Shown here piece after piece: positions 8,377 through 17,875 of a stretch of 37,529 nt of DNA. The notes under the pieces were generated by a model, which worked only from the letters and a program-made list of their open reading frames with translations, was not told the origin of the DNA and searched no databases. The stretch comes from an uncultured Bacteroidia bacterium. Lineage in GTDB: Bacteria; Bacteroidota; Bacteroidia; Bacteroidales; Prolixibacteraceae. Position numbers and translations under genes: made by a program. The stretch covers positions 1 through 37,529 of the forward strand of contig CAINLJ010000062.1 in NCBI GenBank assembly GCA_903850335.1, in the 5' to 3' direction. Numbering within the stretch: position 1 is the first letter of the stretch; each line of letters starts with the position of its first letter.

Positions 8377-11022
8377 ATGATTGAAATTCCTAGTAAATAT
8401 GATCCTTCGATAGTTGAAGACAAATGGTATAAATACTGGATGGAACAAAACTTCTTCCATTCTGAACCGGATGACCGTGAGCCATATACAATTGTGATTC
8501 CCCCGCCCAATGTCACGGGTGTTTTGCACATGGGACATATGCTCAATAACTCTATCCAGGATATTTTAGTACGCAGGGCGCGGATGCAGGGGAAAAATGC
8601 CTGTTGGGTACCTGGAACCGACCATGCATCGATTGCCACTGAAGCGAAGGTTGTTGATAAATTACGGAAGGAAGGAATATCGAAAGACGACCTTACCCGT
8701 GAAGAATTTCTGGCCCATGCGTGGGAATGGACGCATAAACATGGTGGTATTATCCTCGAGCAGTTGAAGAAATTAGGAGCATCCTGCGATTGGGAACGCA
8801 CTTGTTTCACAATGGATGGGATACGCTCGGAATCGGTAATTAAAGTCTTTGTTGACCTGTACAACAAAGGTTTGATTTATCGAGGCGTGCGGATGGTAAA
8901 CTGGGATCCGGCAGCAAAAACAGCCGTCTCTGACGAGGAGGTAAATTATAAGGAAGAAAAATCGAAGCTATTTTATGTTCGTTACCGTATCGAAGGTACA
9001 ACTGATGAGTTTGTCACTGTTGCGACTACACGTCCTGAAACGATTTTAGGTGATACTGCAGTTTGTGTTAATCCAAATGATGACCGTTTCCGCCATCTTG
9101 CCGGCAAGAAAGTATTAGTTCCATTGATAAACAGGGTAATTCCTGTTATACTGGATGAATATGTAGATATCGAATTTGGTACTGGTTGTCTCAAGATTAC
9201 GCCAGCTCATGATATTAATGATTATGAGATTGGATTACGTCATAATCTCGAAGTAATTGATACTTTCAATGACGACGGTACTCTTAGTGAAAAAGCTCAG
9301 TTACTTGTTGGTGTTGACAGGTTCGAAGCACGTAAGATGATCATTCCACTGCTGGAAGAAGCCGGAAACCTTGTGAAAATTGAGGATTATAACAATAAGG
9401 TTGGTTATTCCGAGCGTACTGATGTTCCAATCGAGCCGAAATTATCGGCACAGTGGTTTCTGAAAATGTCGGATATAACGAAACCTGCGGCGGCAGCTGT
9501 TGAATTGGATGATATAAGATTCTATCCTGGAAAATTCAAAAATCTCTACCGTCACTGGATGGAGAACATTAAGGACTGGTGTATATCGCGCCAGCTCTGG
9601 TGGGGACATCGGATTCCTGTGTATTATCTCCCGGATGGATCATATGTTGTTGCAGCAACTGATGAACAGGCAGTTGAACTGGCACGTCAAAAAACAGGAA
9701 ATAATCAGTTAAATATTAATGATTTGCATCAGGATGAAGATGTTCTGGATACCTGGGCTTCATCATGGCTGTGGCCTATTGCCGTCTTTGATGGAATCAA
9801 TAATCCGGATAATAAGGAGATAAACTATTATTATCCTACCAACGATCTGGTTACCGCTCCTGAAATCATTTTCTTTTGGGTGGCCAGGATGATCATAGCC
9901 GGTTATGAATATCGGAATAACCTTCCGTTTAAAAATGTTTATTTTACTGGTATCGTGCGGGATAAATTACGTCGTAAGATGTCGAAGTCGTTAGGGAATT
10001 CCCCGGATCCCCTGGATCTGATTGCAAAATATGGTGCCGATGGCGTCCGTGTAGGGATGTTATTTTGTTCTCCCGCAGGAAATGATATACTTTTTGATGA
10101 ATCACTTACGGAACAAGGTAGGAATTTCAGTTCCAAAATCTGGAACTCTTTCCGGCTTATCAAGGGATGGGAGGTAGATATTAATATTCCACAACCGGAA
10201 CATTCACGACTAGGCATCGAATGGTTCAGGGCTAAACTAAGTGAAGTCATCGTGACAATGGATGATCATTTCGATAAATATCGTCTAAACGATGCCTTGA
10301 TGACCATTTATAATACAATCCGGGACGAGTTTTCAGGTTGGTTGCTCGAAATAGTAAAACCTGCCTATCAGGCACCTGTCGATGCAAAAACGCTTGAGGA
10401 TGTAATTGAGCTATTTGATGAGGTATTAAGATTGCTTCATCCATTTATGCCATTTATTTCGGAAGAAATCTGGCACCTACTTAAAGAAAGAAGTCCGGGT
10501 GATTCAATAATGGTCTCAAAATGGCCTGCCGCAGTCTCAGGACTTGAAGAAGTATGTGAGCAGTTTGAGCTGATTAAGGAAGCAATCACCGGTATACGGT
10601 CAATACGTAAAGAGAAAGAAATTGCTAACAAGGAGCCTTTAAAGTTATTTATCGTTCCGGGTGAAAAGGGTTATATAGAACTTTTAAATCCCGTTCTTAC
10701 AAAAATGGCCAACCTTTCGGCTCTCGAAGTTTCGCATGAGGAGATCCAGGGAGCTCTGTCCTTCCGGGTGAGCACATCTGCTTTTTACATCCCTCTTGGT
10801 GATATCGTTAATCCTCAGGAGGAAGTGATTAAGATTGAAGAGGAGCTGAAATATGCAATTGGATTTCTTGAATCAGTATTAAAAAAGACAGGAAACGAAC
10901 GTTTTATGAATAGTGCCCCCGCACAGGTTGTCGCTCTTGAAAGGAAGAAACAGACAGATGCCGAAGAGAAAATCAGAATGCTTGAAGAGAGACTCCTGTC
11001 ATTCAAATCCTCCATGAACTAA
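8377..11022 (+). CDS. valS: Valyl-tRNA synthetase
   Basis: An 881-aa class I aminoacyl-tRNA synthetase that charges tRNA-Val in the cytoplasm. The N-terminal [16 protein letters not shown] carries the HIGH-type motif (HMGH, residues 51-54). KMSKS is at residues 534-538 ([18 protein letters not shown]). Between them is the CP1 editing domain, with the [13 protein letters not shown] motif near residue 215. The anticodon-binding region is about 600-750, and the C-terminal about 60 residues form the Val-specific coiled coil that ends in LLSFKSS. The length fits the family. The start [11 protein letters not shown] is the usual N-terminus. A strong hairpin follows the stop. Confidence 0.98.
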   Translation: MIEIPSKYDPSIVEDKWYKYWMEQNFFHSEPDDREPYTIVIPPPNVTGVLHMGHMLNNSIQDILVRRARMQGKNACWVPGTDHASIATEAKVVDKLRKEGISKDDLTREEFLAHAWEWTHKHGGIILEQLKKLGASCDWERTCFTMDGIRSESVIKVFVDLYNKGLIYRGVRMVNWDPAAKTAVSDEEVNYKEEKSKLFYVRYRIEGTTDEFVTVATTRPETILGDTAVCVNPNDDRFRHLAGKKVLVPLINRVIPVILDEYVDIEFGTGCLKITPAHDINDYEIGLRHNLEVIDTFNDDGTLSEKAQLLVGVDRFEARKMIIPLLEEAGNLVKIEDYNNKVGYSERTDVPIEPKLSAQWFLKMSDITKPAAAAVELDDIRFYPGKFKNLYRHWMENIKDWCISRQLWWGHRIPVYYLPDGSYVVAATDEQAVELARQKTGNNQLNINDLHQDEDVLDTWASSWLWPIAVFDGINNPDNKEINYYYPTNDLVTAPEIIFFWVARMIIAGYEYRNNLPFKNVYFTGIVRDKLRRKMSKSLGNSPDPLDLIAKYGADGVRVGMLFCSPAGNDILFDESLTEQGRNFSSKIWNSFRLIKGWEVDINIPQPEHSRLGIEWFRAKLSEVIVTMDDHFDKYRLNDALMTIYNTIRDEFSGWLLEIVKPAYQAPVDAKTLEDVIELFDEVLRLLHPFMPFISEEIWHLLKERSPGDSIMVSKWPAAVSGLEEVCEQFELIKEAITGIRSIRKEKEIANKEPLKLFIVPGEKGYIELLNPVLTKMANLSALEVSHEEIQGALSFRVSTSAFYIPLGDIVNPQEEVIKIEEELKYAIGFLESVLKKTGNERFMNSAPAQVVALERKKQTDAEEKIRMLEERLLSFKSSMN

Positions 11023-11053
11023 ACCAGGTACCAAAAAAAATATATTTACAAAT

Positions 11054-11089
11054 GAGAAACCTGAAAATAAGCATATTTTCAGGTTTCTC
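11054..11089. terminator. Bidirectional terminator between valS and ald
   Basis: A perfect 16-bp stem (gagaaacctgaaaata and its complement) with a 4-nt AGCA loop lies between the convergent valS and alanine dehydrogenase genes. An A-rich tract to its left (about 11033-11045) gives a T-run for minus-strand transcripts a few bases past the stem; the plus side lacks a good T-run. Confidence 0.7.
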
Positions 11090-11118
11090 GCTATTGGTAA
11101 TAAACTATTTACAAGAGA

Positions 11119-12234
11119 TTATCTCAATATACTATTCACATCATGATACGCCAGCCCAAAGGCTTCGGCGACACCCATATAGACAACCTTGCCATCGACA
11201 ATATTAAGTCCTTTTTTCAATGCAGGATCTTCAGAGCAGGCTTTTTTCCATCCTTTGGCTGCCAATGCCATTGCATACGGAAGGGTCGCATTGGTTAAGG
11301 CTATTGTTGAGGTACGAGGAACAGCACCCGGCATATTTGCTACAGTATAATGTATCACACCCTCAATAACATAGGTTGGATGGTCGTGAGTTGTTGGAAC
11401 AGTGGATTCGATACAACCGCCCTGGTCTACGGCTACGTCAATTAAAACCGTCCCCGGATTCATTGTTTTCAGCATGTCTCTTGTAATCAAAAAAGGTGCC
11501 TTTGCCCCTGGAATAAGTACGGCACCAACAATCACATCACTTACTTTTACCTGGGATCTGATATTATAATCATTTGACATCATTGTTTTTACATTTGCTG
11601 GCATGATATCGTCTAGATATCTTAACCGGCGAAGGCTAATATCCATTATCGTGACATCGGCTCCAAGACCCGCTGCCATCTTTGCTGCTTCGGTTCCTAC
11701 AATACCACCACCAAGGATCAGTACTTTAGCCGGGAGAACTCCGGGTACGCCCCCGAGTAACATTCCACGTCCGCCAAAAGTTCTTTCCAGATATTTGGCA
11801 CCTTCATGAATAGACATTCTTCCTGCCACCTCTGACATAGGGATGAGCAGGGGCAGTGAGCGGTCATCAAGCTCGACAGTCTCATAGGCCAGACATACTG
11901 CTTTTCGGCGAAGCATTGCCTTTGTAAGGGGTTCGGAGGATGCAAAATGGAAATAGGTATATACAAGCTGACCTTCGTGGATCAGGTCGTATTCCGATTC
12001 GATGGGCTCCTTGACTTTCATGATCATCTCAGCAATCGAATAAACCTCTTCGATACCTGCCAGTATCGTAGCCCCTGCTGTTTCATATTCATGATCTGCA
12101 AAGCCACTTCCATTACCTGCAGTTGCCTGAACGTAAACTACATGGCCACGTTTAATTAGTTCAGCAGCCCCTGCAGGTGTCAAGGCTACGCGGTTTTCAT
12201 TGTTCTTTATCTCTTTTGGTACACCTATAATCAT
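11119..12234 (-). CDS. ald: Alanine dehydrogenase
   Basis: A 371-aa NAD-dependent enzyme interconverting L-alanine with pyruvate and ammonia. The N-terminus IIGVPKEIKNNENRVALTP is the AlaDH/PNT signature, and LILGGGIVGTEAAKMAAGLG is the dinucleotide-binding Rossmann loop near residue 170. Length matches bacterial Ald rather than the longer transhydrogenase alpha subunit. The frame stays open another 25 codons upstream to 12309, but that extension (rich in Ile, Phe and Tyr) is unlike the family, so the ATG at 12234 is chosen. It is convergent with valS and divergent from the aminotransferase, a pairing that fits amino-acid nitrogen turnover. Confidence 0.95.
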   Translation of the reverse strand: MIIGVPKEIKNNENRVALTPAGAAELIKRGHVVYVQATAGNGSGFADHEYETAGATILAGIEEVYSIAEMIMKVKEPIESEYDLIHEGQLVYTYFHFASSEPLTKAMLRRKAVCLAYETVELDDRSLPLLIPMSEVAGRMSIHEGAKYLERTFGGRGMLLGGVPGVLPAKVLILGGGIVGTEAAKMAAGLGADVTIMDISLRRLRYLDDIMPANVKTMMSNDYNIRSQVKVSDVIVGAVLIPGAKAPFLITRDMLKTMNPGTVLIDVAVDQGGCIESTVPTTHDHPTYVIEGVIHYTVANMPGAVPRTSTIALTNATLPYAMALAAKGWKKACSEDPALKKGLNIVDGKVVYMGVAEAFGLAYHDVNSILR

Positions 12235-12432
12235 AGTATTAAATTTTAATGCGCGGTAAAAATAAATAGTTTCTAACTGTATAAATATGACTAAACACCA
12301 TATATACAATACGTTTTAAGCTTTGAAAAATTGATGCAAATCCAACAAAATTCGATATCATTTCTAAAATATTTTCACAATATATTGAAAAAAAGAAAGT
12401 AAACAGAGACCAAATTAGTATAAATTTAATTG

Positions 12433-12440
12433 TATCTTTG
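12433..12440 (+). promoter_or_regulatory. Candidate -7 box (TATCTTTG) for the aminotransferase
   Basis: TATCTTTG is an exact match to TAnnTTTG and sits 26 bp before the ATG at 12467, so the transcript would have a short leader. No clear TTG -33 box was seen at 19-21 bp spacing. Confidence 0.5.
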
Positions 12441-12466
12441 TTTATTCTCAAAAATGAATCTACAGA

Positions 12467-13666
12467 ATGCCAAACATTTCTATCAGAGGAGAACTGTTGC
12501 CTGAATCAGCAATCCGCAAATTAGTACCCTACTCCGATAAAGCCAAAGCTCTTGGGAGGAAAGTTTATCATTTGAATATTGGACAGCCAGACATAAAAAC
12601 TCCGCAACATGCAATTGAAAGGATCAGGAATTTTGATTTCGAACTGATTCCATATGGACATTCCTTTGGTAATGAATCATACCGCAATAAACTTGCCCAA
12701 TATTACAGGGACCGTAACCTTGAGGTCAATTCCGATGAGATTTTGATCACAACCGGGGGATCGGAGGCCATATCTTTTACATTTATGGTATGCTTTAATC
12801 CGGGAGATGAGATTATTGTTCCCGAGCCCTTTTATGCCAATTATCTTTCTTTTGCAATCGCTACGGATGTAGTCATAAAGCCTATTACCTCATCAATCGA
12901 AAACGGTTTTCAGTTGCCATCCATCGATGAATTTGAAAAGCTTATCGGACCCAAAACCAAAGGGATTTTTATCTGCAATCCCAATAATCCTACCGGATAT
13001 GTGTATACAAAGGATGAGCTTAAGAAACTTAGTGAGCTTGTTCTGAAATTTGATCTTTATCTTATTGCAGATGAGGTCTACAGCGAATTTGTTTATGATG
13101 GAAAGATACACCATTCTGTTCTTGAGCTCGATGGAATTTGTGAGAATGTAGTTATGATTGACTCGGTTTCCAAACGATTCAGTGCCTGTGGAATAAGGAT
13201 TGGTTCCGTTGTATCAAAAAATAAAAAAATAATTAAATCCATTCAGAAGATTGCAATGGCCCGTTTGTGTCCGCCGATGCTCGGGCAGGTTGTTGCAGAG
13301 TCTGCGGTTGATTCACCTCCCGAATACATGGAAGCTGTTTACCAAGAGTATCTTCATCGCAGAGATTATTTTATTAATGCACTGAATGAGATTCCAGGTG
13401 TTTATTCGCCCATGCCAATGGGTGCCTTTTATTCAATTGTACGACTTCCTATTGACGATAGTGATAAGTTTTGTCAATGGATGCTAGAGGAGTTTGAATA
13501 CCGGAATGAGACAGTAATGATGGCTCCTGCATCCGGATTTTATTCAACCAAAGGGATTGGAAAAGATGAAGTTAGGGTTGCCTATGTCCTTAATATTGAG
13601 GATTTAAAGCATGCTGTTGAGTGTCTTAAAGTGGCTTTGGAAATTTATCCCGGGCGAACAATTTAA
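12467..13666 (+). CDS. Class I/II pyridoxal-phosphate aminotransferase
   Basis: A 399-aa fold-type I aminotransferase of the aspartate aminotransferase superfamily, cytoplasmic. The substrate-side motif VYHLNIGQPDIKTP is near residue 34. CNPNNPTGYVYT near 167-178 and ADEVYSEFVYDG near 201-212 are PLP-contact motifs, and the Schiff-base lysine is K236 (SVSKRFSACGIRIG). The amino-acid specificity cannot be told; aspartate, alanine or aromatic substrates are all possible. Its last four bases overlap the end of rimO on the other strand through a shared TTAA. It is divergent from alanine dehydrogenase. Confidence 0.92.
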   Translation: MPNISIRGELLPESAIRKLVPYSDKAKALGRKVYHLNIGQPDIKTPQHAIERIRNFDFELIPYGHSFGNESYRNKLAQYYRDRNLEVNSDEILITTGGSEAISFTFMVCFNPGDEIIVPEPFYANYLSFAIATDVVIKPITSSIENGFQLPSIDEFEKLIGPKTKGIFICNPNNPTGYVYTKDELKKLSELVLKFDLYLIADEVYSEFVYDGKIHHSVLELDGICENVVMIDSVSKRFSACGIRIGSVVSKNKKIIKSIQKIAMARLCPPMLGQVVAESAVDSPPEYMEAVYQEYLHRRDYFINALNEIPGVYSPMPMGAFYSIVRLPIDDSDKFCQWMLEEFEYRNETVMMAPASGFYSTKGIGKDEVRVAYVLNIEDLKHAVECLKVALEIYPGRTI

Positions 13667-14979
13667 TTTGTTGCAAGGGTGTATGGATAAATTTCACCAT
13701 AGAGATCAAAATCATCTGCCGATGTAATTTGAGCCTTATAATATTTACCAATTTCCAGTCTGTTAGAAGCTGCAGAAATCAGTATTTCGCCATCTACCTC
13801 GGGAGAATCAAATTCAGTTCGCCCAATGAAATAATCGCCCTCTAAACGATCGATCACCACTTTAAGAGTCTGACCAATTTTTGAAGCACTTATCTCAGCA
13901 GCTATTTCCTGCTGAATTGCCATCAACTCATCTGCTCTTGCTTGTTTTACTTCCGGTGGAACATCATCTTCATAAAGCTCTCCTGCTATTGTACCTTCTT
14001 CGTGAGAATATGTGAAAACTCCCAGACGTTCAAAACGCATCTGCCGTACAAATTCCTTGAGTTCCTCAAAATCTTCACTCGTCTCACCGGGGTGTCCAAC
14101 AAGCATTGTAGTACGGATATGTATACCCGGGACTTCAGCCCTAATCCTGTTGATCAGTTTAATTGTGCTCTCCTTTGTTACATTACGACGCATCAAGCCA
14201 AGAATGTGATCACTGCAATGTTGTAGCGCAATATCCAGATATCGTGCAACATTGCCCTTTTGATCCATTACAGGTAAGATCCCGAAAGGGAAATTAGCTG
14301 GATATGCATAATGTAGTTTGATCCATTCTATGCCTTTAATTTGCGACAATTCTTCGATAAGCCTGGCAAGACCAGACTCTTTATATAGATCACGACCATA
14401 ATCAGAAAGATCCTGTGCTATGATGAGTAGTTCTTTAACTCCTTTTTCAGCAAGGCTTTGAGCTTCAATAACAAGATTTTCAATCGATACGGATTTATGT
14501 TTTCCGGTCATTTTCGGGATAGCACAATAGGAACATGTCCTGTTACAACCTTCTGAAATCTTAAGGTAAGCATAATGTGACGGAGTTGTAAGATAACGCT
14601 GCCTCGAAAGGGACATTTTATAGTCTGCATTGAGGTCTTCAACCATCTTTTTAATCTGAAATTTACCATAAATTCCGTCGACTTCAGGTATTTCAGTCTT
14701 TAAGTCATCTTTATATCTCTCAGAAAGACAGCCAAATACATATATTTTGTCAATCAGACCCCTGTTTTTGGCATCGGCATAGCCCAGAATAGTATTAACT
14801 GACTCTTCCTTGGCATCTCCAATAAATCCACATGTATTGATAGCTACAATCCGGGCTTCTGAATCATCGGAATTATGAGAAACTGCATATCCGTTTGCAG
14901 CCATCTGGGACAAAAAAAGCTCTGAATCGACGAGGTTTTTCGAACATCCCAGTGATATAACATTTATTTTTTTCTTCAT
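13663..14979 (-). CDS. rimO: Ribosomal protein S12 methylthiotransferase RimO
   Basis: A 438-aa radical-SAM enzyme that methylthiolates an Asp of ribosomal protein S12. The N-terminal MTTase domain has C12, C50 and C84 for one Fe-S cluster (SLGCSKNLVDSE, INTCGFIGDA, VFGCLSE). The radical-SAM cluster cysteines are C145, C149 and C152 in SEGCNRTCSYCAIPKMTGKH. A C-terminal TRAM domain follows residue 370. SLGCSKNLVDSE separates RimO from the related MiaB. It follows ftsY by 2 bp, as in many Bacteroidota, so the two are probably cotranscribed. Confidence 0.96.
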   Translation of the reverse strand: MKKKINVISLGCSKNLVDSELFLSQMAANGYAVSHNSDDSEARIVAINTCGFIGDAKEESVNTILGYADAKNRGLIDKIYVFGCLSERYKDDLKTEIPEVDGIYGKFQIKKMVEDLNADYKMSLSRQRYLTTPSHYAYLKISEGCNRTCSYCAIPKMTGKHKSVSIENLVIEAQSLAEKGVKELLIIAQDLSDYGRDLYKESGLARLIEELSQIKGIEWIKLHYAYPANFPFGILPVMDQKGNVARYLDIALQHCSDHILGLMRRNVTKESTIKLINRIRAEVPGIHIRTTMLVGHPGETSEDFEELKEFVRQMRFERLGVFTYSHEEGTIAGELYEDDVPPEVKQARADELMAIQQEIAAEISASKIGQTLKVVIDRLEGDYFIGRTEFDSPEVDGEILISAASNRLEIGKYYKAQITSADDFDLYGEIYPYTLATN

Positions 14980-14981
14980 AG

Positions 14982-15929
14982 TTATTTAAACAACGAATCA
15001 ACAAATTCGTTGCGATGAAAGATTTGCAGATCTTCCAGTCCCTCCCCAACCCCGATATATTTTACAGGGATTTTGAATTGATCGGATATTCCGATAACTA
15101 CACCTCCTTTAGCTGTACCATCCAGTTTTGTAAGGGCCATGGCCGAAACCTCGGTTGCCAAAGTAAATTGTTTAGCCTGTTCAAAGGCATTTTGTCCGGT
15201 TGACCCATCGAGAACAAGCAGAACCTCATCAGGAGCGGATGTATATACCTTTTGCATGACCTTCTTAATTTTAGAAAGCTCATTCATCAGGTTTATCTTA
15301 TTGTGAAGGCGGCCCGCTGTGTCAATAATTACAACGTCAGCACCCATTGCTTTTGCTGATTGCAGTGTATCGAAGGCAACTGAAGCAGGATCTGAACCCA
15401 TACTCTGGCGAACCAGATGCACTCCTACCCTATCGGCCCAGATCTGTAACTGATCGATTGCAGCTGCCCTGAAAGTATCTGCTGCACCCAGTACAACTTT
15501 TTTTCCGGCAGCCTTAAATTGATGGGCCAATTTGCCTATTGTAGTTGTTTTTCCTACACCGTTAACGCCAACGACCATAATCACATAGGGCTGGCCCGTA
15601 GCCGGAAGGTCAAAATCAGAACCATCCGTTGTATTGTTTTCGGCAAGCAAAGCAACTATTTCTTCTTTAAGTATCCGGTTTAACTCCGAGGTATTCAAAT
15701 ACTTATCTACTGCTACTCTCTTTTCGATACGTTCAATAATCTTTAAGGTTGTCTTCACACCTACATCTGATGAGATGAGAATCTCCTCCAAATTATCAAG
15801 CACTTCATCGTCAACGACAGTCTTTCCGATGATTGCACGCGAAATTTTTTGAAAGACACCCTCTTTTGTTTTTTCAAGTCCTTTGTCGAGGCTTGCCTTC
15901 TTGGATTTGGTAAAACTGAAAATACCCAT
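14982..15929 (-). CDS. ftsY: Signal recognition particle receptor FtsY
   Basis: A 315-aa SRP-family GTPase that docks SRP-ribosome complexes at the membrane. The N domain is about residues 20-100. GTPase motifs are GVNGVGKTTTIGKLA (121-135), the ADTFRAAAIDQL box near 150-161, DTAGR (203-207) and TKLDGTAKGG (267-276). It lacks the long acidic A domain of enterobacterial FtsY, as is usual in this phylum. It starts past the terminator of the ribosomal-protein operon and probably has its own promoter between about 15930 and 16000. Confidence 0.97.
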   Translation of the reverse strand: MGIFSFTKSKKASLDKGLEKTKEGVFQKISRAIIGKTVVDDEVLDNLEEILISSDVGVKTTLKIIERIEKRVAVDKYLNTSELNRILKEEIVALLAENNTTDGSDFDLPATGQPYVIMVVGVNGVGKTTTIGKLAHQFKAAGKKVVLGAADTFRAAAIDQLQIWADRVGVHLVRQSMGSDPASVAFDTLQSAKAMGADVVIIDTAGRLHNKINLMNELSKIKKVMQKVYTSAPDEVLLVLDGSTGQNAFEQAKQFTLATEVSAMALTKLDGTAKGGVVIGISDQFKIPVKYIGVGEGLEDLQIFHRNEFVDSLFK

Positions 15930-16001
15930 AAAAAAATTATTTGTCCGGATGCGATTTTTGTCAAATAAAGCTTTTGAAAAGCAGAATCATTGAGAACAAA
16001 A

Positions 16002-16034
16002 AAAGAGCTTTCATCCATAACGACGAAAGCTCTT
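16002..16034 (-). terminator. Intrinsic terminator of the rpmB-rpmG-DUF4295 operon
   Basis: A perfect 11-bp stem (aaagagctttc, its complement gaaagctcttt) with an 11-nt loop. On the minus strand it is followed by a run of seven T residues (plus-strand A run at 15998-16004). It lies just downstream of the DUF4295 gene and separates the ribosomal-protein operon from ftsY. Confidence 0.85.
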
Positions 16035-16053
16035 TCTCTACATAATTGGTAGA

Positions 16054-16209
16054 TTATTTATTTTTAAAATAATCAGTTACAATGTCGTTAGGAATAATTT
16101 CCTCTACGAATTTGTATGCGCCGGTCTTCTCAGATTTAACCATTCTGATAACTTTTGAATAAGCTTTACCGGCTCCTTTTTGAAGTGATGCAACTACTTT
16201 CTTTGCCAT
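16054..16209 (-). CDS. DUF4295 small basic protein of the ribosomal operon
   Basis: A 51-aa basic protein read directly from the minus strand: it begins MAKKVVASLQKGAGKAYSKV and ends DIVTDYFKNK before a TAA. This fits the Bacteroidota-specific DUF4295 family, which is found next to L33 and L28. Its start is 8 bp after the rpmG stop, so it is translated from the same transcript. The family is small, Lys-rich and probably ribosome-associated, but its function is not established. Confidence 0.9.
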   Translation of the reverse strand: MAKKVVASLQKGAGKAYSKVIRMVKSEKTGAYKFVEEIIPNDIVTDYFKNK

Positions 16210-16217
16210 GATTCAAA

Positions 16218-16400
16218 TTATTTAATTTCCCGGTGAACGGTAATACGTTTAAGAATCGGATTAAATTTTTTCAGTTCCAGGCGCTCCGGTGTATTCTTCC
16301 GGTTCTTTTTGGTCACATAACGGGAAGTTCCGGGTTGCCCGCTAGCCTTGTGTTCTGTACACTCCAAAATGACCTGTACTCTGTTACCCTTTTTTGCCAT
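16218..16400 (-). CDS. rpmG: 50S ribosomal protein L33
   Basis: A 60-aa ribosomal protein of the large subunit near the E site. The sequence has the L33 pattern: [11 protein letters not shown] at the N-terminus, [21 protein letters not shown] in the middle, and an HREIK end. Only one cysteine is present, so this is the zinc-free (C-minus) form. It lies between rpmB and the DUF4295 gene with 14-bp and 8-bp gaps, forming one operon. Confidence 0.97.
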   Translation of the reverse strand: MAKKGNRVQVILECTEHKASGQPGTSRYVTKKNRKNTPERLELKKFNPILKRITVHREIK

Positions 16401-16414
16401 TGCTCAGTAACTTA

Positions 16415-16657
16415 TTAAATGTTTTCTAAATAACCTTTGGCTTTTGCTGTTTTTAAAGTAGCTGCCAAACCGTTTTTATTAATTGTTCTCAACCCTGCGG
16501 CTGTAACATTCAACTTGATCCATCTATCCTCTTCAGGAAGATAAAATCTCTTGGTGAAGATATTCACCATAAATTTCCTATTGGTTCTCCGTTTTGAGTG
16601 AGAAACATTGTTCCCAAACATTACTTTCTTACCTGTTATCTGACAAACTCTAGACAT
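16415..16657 (-). CDS. rpmB: 50S ribosomal protein L28
   Basis: An 80-aa large-subunit protein with the L28 signature [20 protein letters not shown] at the N-terminus, KRRTNRKF next and [13 protein letters not shown] in the C-terminal half. It is the first gene of a three-gene operon with rpmG and DUF4295. A candidate promoter lies 46-77 bp upstream. Length is normal. Confidence 0.97.
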   Translation of the reverse strand: MSRVCQITGKKVMFGNNVSHSKRRTNRKFMVNIFTKRFYLPEEDRWIKLNVTAAGLRTINKNGLAATLKTAKAKGYLENI

Positions 16658-16702
16658 TTTGAGTAATTTTAAACTTGCTTCCTACATTTTTCAAACAGTT
16701 CG

Positions 16703-16734
16703 CAAAGTAAAGGCTTTTTGTTTAAATAATCAAA
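16703..16734 (-). promoter_or_regulatory. Candidate promoter of the rpmB operon
   Basis: Read on the minus strand there is TTTG (16734-16731), a 21-bp spacer, and TACTTTG (16709-16703), close to the Bacteroidota consensus TTTG-N19-21-TAnnTTTG but one T short. The expected transcript start is about 35-40 bp before the rpmB ATG. The rest of the 297-bp gap up to 16954 holds no gene that I can see. Confidence 0.55.
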
Positions 16735-16954
16735 CTCTTCTCCTCTTTTTTATATCTATTTCTTTAATTGTTGATAAAATCGCAAATTACACTGATAATC
16801 TGACAGATAAATAGTATCCAGAGTGTTTAAAACAACGATGAGCTAATCAGGAACCAATTATATTCGTGAAATATAAAAGAAACTATTCCGGATAGCACCA
16901 TTTTTTGATTTAATTTTCAACACCAGGAACGAAAATTAAACTCTTTAATTAATT

Positions 16955-17779
16955 TTGATCAATCATAAATTGAAAAATTTGAACAACGACTTTAACAGAT
17001 ATTATCCTACTTTTTGGCAGGCGGCCAACCTGATTGTCATTTATATCTTCATTCAGACATTGGTTGACCTCCCATTGGCAATCTACGACTACAACCATGG
17101 GACAGACTGGCTCTATCAACCCTGGTTAAAAGTACCTGTATTTCTTGGATCTACACTTTTTATCCTTTCATTAGGCTATTATTACTCCGGATTACCATTC
17201 AAACAGGTCTTCTCAATAAAAGGGTTTAATATTCTAATCCTTCCGGCCATGATTATTACCTTTGGAGGTCTTCAATATTTTCTAAGTGAGATTAATATCC
17301 ATTTTGAGAAAGTGCTCCCTCCCCCCGGCTGGTTTATGGAATTATTTGCCAGACTTTTCGATTCGGATCTCGGCGTATGGGGTGGTATTCTGCGTATCGT
17401 AATCATCGCACCAATCGTGGAGGAGATAATTTTCAGAGGCCTGATCATGTCGGGCTTTTCCAGAATATATAATCCGGTGTTGGCAATATTCTTCTCAGCT
17501 TTGCTCTTTGCACTCTTTCACCTCAATCCCTGGCAGTTTGCAGCGGCTTTTTCCCTGGGATTGGTATTGGGGTGGATCAGAATAAGAACGGGATCAGTGC
17601 TTGCATGCATAGCAGGTCATGCTACACACAATGGCCTTGTTTTCCTTTCGGTATACTATTTTAACGAATTAAAATCAGTTACTTTTTTGAAGTCAGGTGA
17701 GGCATCAAATTATCTTGTTCACCTATTAATTTTCACAATCGGGATTTTTTTGATATGGCTTTTCAGTAAACGAAAATAG
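16955..17779 (+). CDS. CPBP-family intramembrane metalloprotease
   Basis: A 274-aa multi-pass membrane protein of the CPBP/Abi family (Rce1-like). The glutamate motif EEIIFRGL is at residues 156-163, the first conserved His is H189 (FHLNPW), and another His pair is in GHATHNG. About six to eight hydrophobic helices are visible. Bacterial members are membrane proteases of mostly unknown substrate; some give bacteriocin self-immunity. The frame begins with TTG at 16955; I found no better ATG upstream of the first helix, so the exact start is uncertain. The gene stands alone, convergent with the CobW-type gene. Confidence 0.85.
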   Translation: MINHKLKNLNNDFNRYYPTFWQAANLIVIYIFIQTLVDLPLAIYDYNHGTDWLYQPWLKVPVFLGSTLFILSLGYYYSGLPFKQVFSIKGFNILILPAMIITFGGLQYFLSEINIHFEKVLPPPGWFMELFARLFDSDLGVWGGILRIVIIAPIVEEIIFRGLIMSGFSRIYNPVLAIFFSALLFALFHLNPWQFAAAFSLGLVLGWIRIRTGSVLACIAGHATHNGLVFLSVYYFNELKSVTFLKSGEASNYLVHLLIFTIGIFLIWLFSKRK

Positions 17780-17875
17780 GCTTACTCATAAGAATAAAAA
17801 TAATCTTTACCTTAAAGAATAATCTCTCAGATACTTTAATTTTAATATTTTACGGTTATTATATAAACAAATAAT

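Noticed and set aside
8355-8867. 170-aa minus frame across the start of valS
   Set aside because: Entirely antisense to the conserved HIGH region of valS; its residue use reflects the complementary codons, with no domain visible.
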